Of a DNA stretch of 5,008 bases, positions 5,008 through 5,008 are shown piece after piece (the stretch's first letter is position 1; the number at the start of each line of letters is the position of its first letter). The position numbers and the translations under genes were made by a program. The notes beneath the pieces are model-generated. The model was not told the origin of the DNA and ran no database searches. It saw nothing but the letters and a program-made list of their open reading frames with translations. Source of the DNA: Lentisphaeria bacterium UBA1829 (GTDB lineage: Bacteria; Verrucomicrobiota; Lentisphaeria; Victivallales; UBA1829); contig DDJH01000162.1 in assembly GCA_002338895.1 (NCBI GenBank), forward strand, positions 1 through 5,008. Reading direction: 5' to 3'.

Positions 5008-5008
5008 C

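Overview
The window looks like ordinary chromosomal bacterial DNA of moderately high GC. The DnaX ATPase core (GPRGIGKT Walker A, C-x8-C-x2-C-x2-C zinc motif) resembles homologues from the PVC group (Verrucomicrobia, Lentisphaerae, Planctomycetes). That placement is a weak inference from memory of the family and no taxonomic marker in the window proves it. There are no rRNA or tRNA genes, insertion sequences, CRISPR arrays or phage genes.

Left part (1-2745, + strand). Three genes run tail to head with short gaps. The first is the C-terminal end of a probable VOC (glyoxalase-like) protein, ending at 220. The second is dnaX (239-1990), encoding the DNA polymerase III clamp-loader subunit. The third is an SGNH/GDSL-type hydrolase (2023-2688). 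A stem-loop with seven Ts at 2702-2745 closes the unit. Two features here stand out. First, dnaX carries a G GGG GGA heptamer at 1513-1519. A -1 slip there reaches a stop one codon later, and an 11-bp bulged stem-loop follows (1531-1563). This is the arrangement expected for a programmed frameshift making a 428-aa gamma-like short form next to the 583-aa tau form. Second, the SGNH protein has its conserved blocks in the order II, III, V, I. It starts at block II and carries the nucleophile motif GDS near the C-terminus, as in a natural circular permutation.

Middle part (2746-3746, + strand). A good sigma70-type promoter (2780-2808) starts a second unit. It contains a 158-aa protein with one N-terminal hydrophobic segment (2840-3316), a 132-base spacer holding two hairpins, and a 69-aa single-span membrane protein with an Ala/Pro/Val-rich tail (3449-3658). 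Neither protein is recognised. A long terminator hairpin (3690-3746) ends this unit.

Right part (3761-5008, - strand). A second operon converges on that terminator. It contains the C-terminal half of a ComM/YifB-type AAA+ ATPase (4195 to beyond the window edge), followed 20 bases downstream by an unrecognised 137-aa protein (3761-4174).

The reliably named genes serve DNA replication (dnaX) and, by family, natural transformation or branch migration (comM). The rest are putative or unknown.
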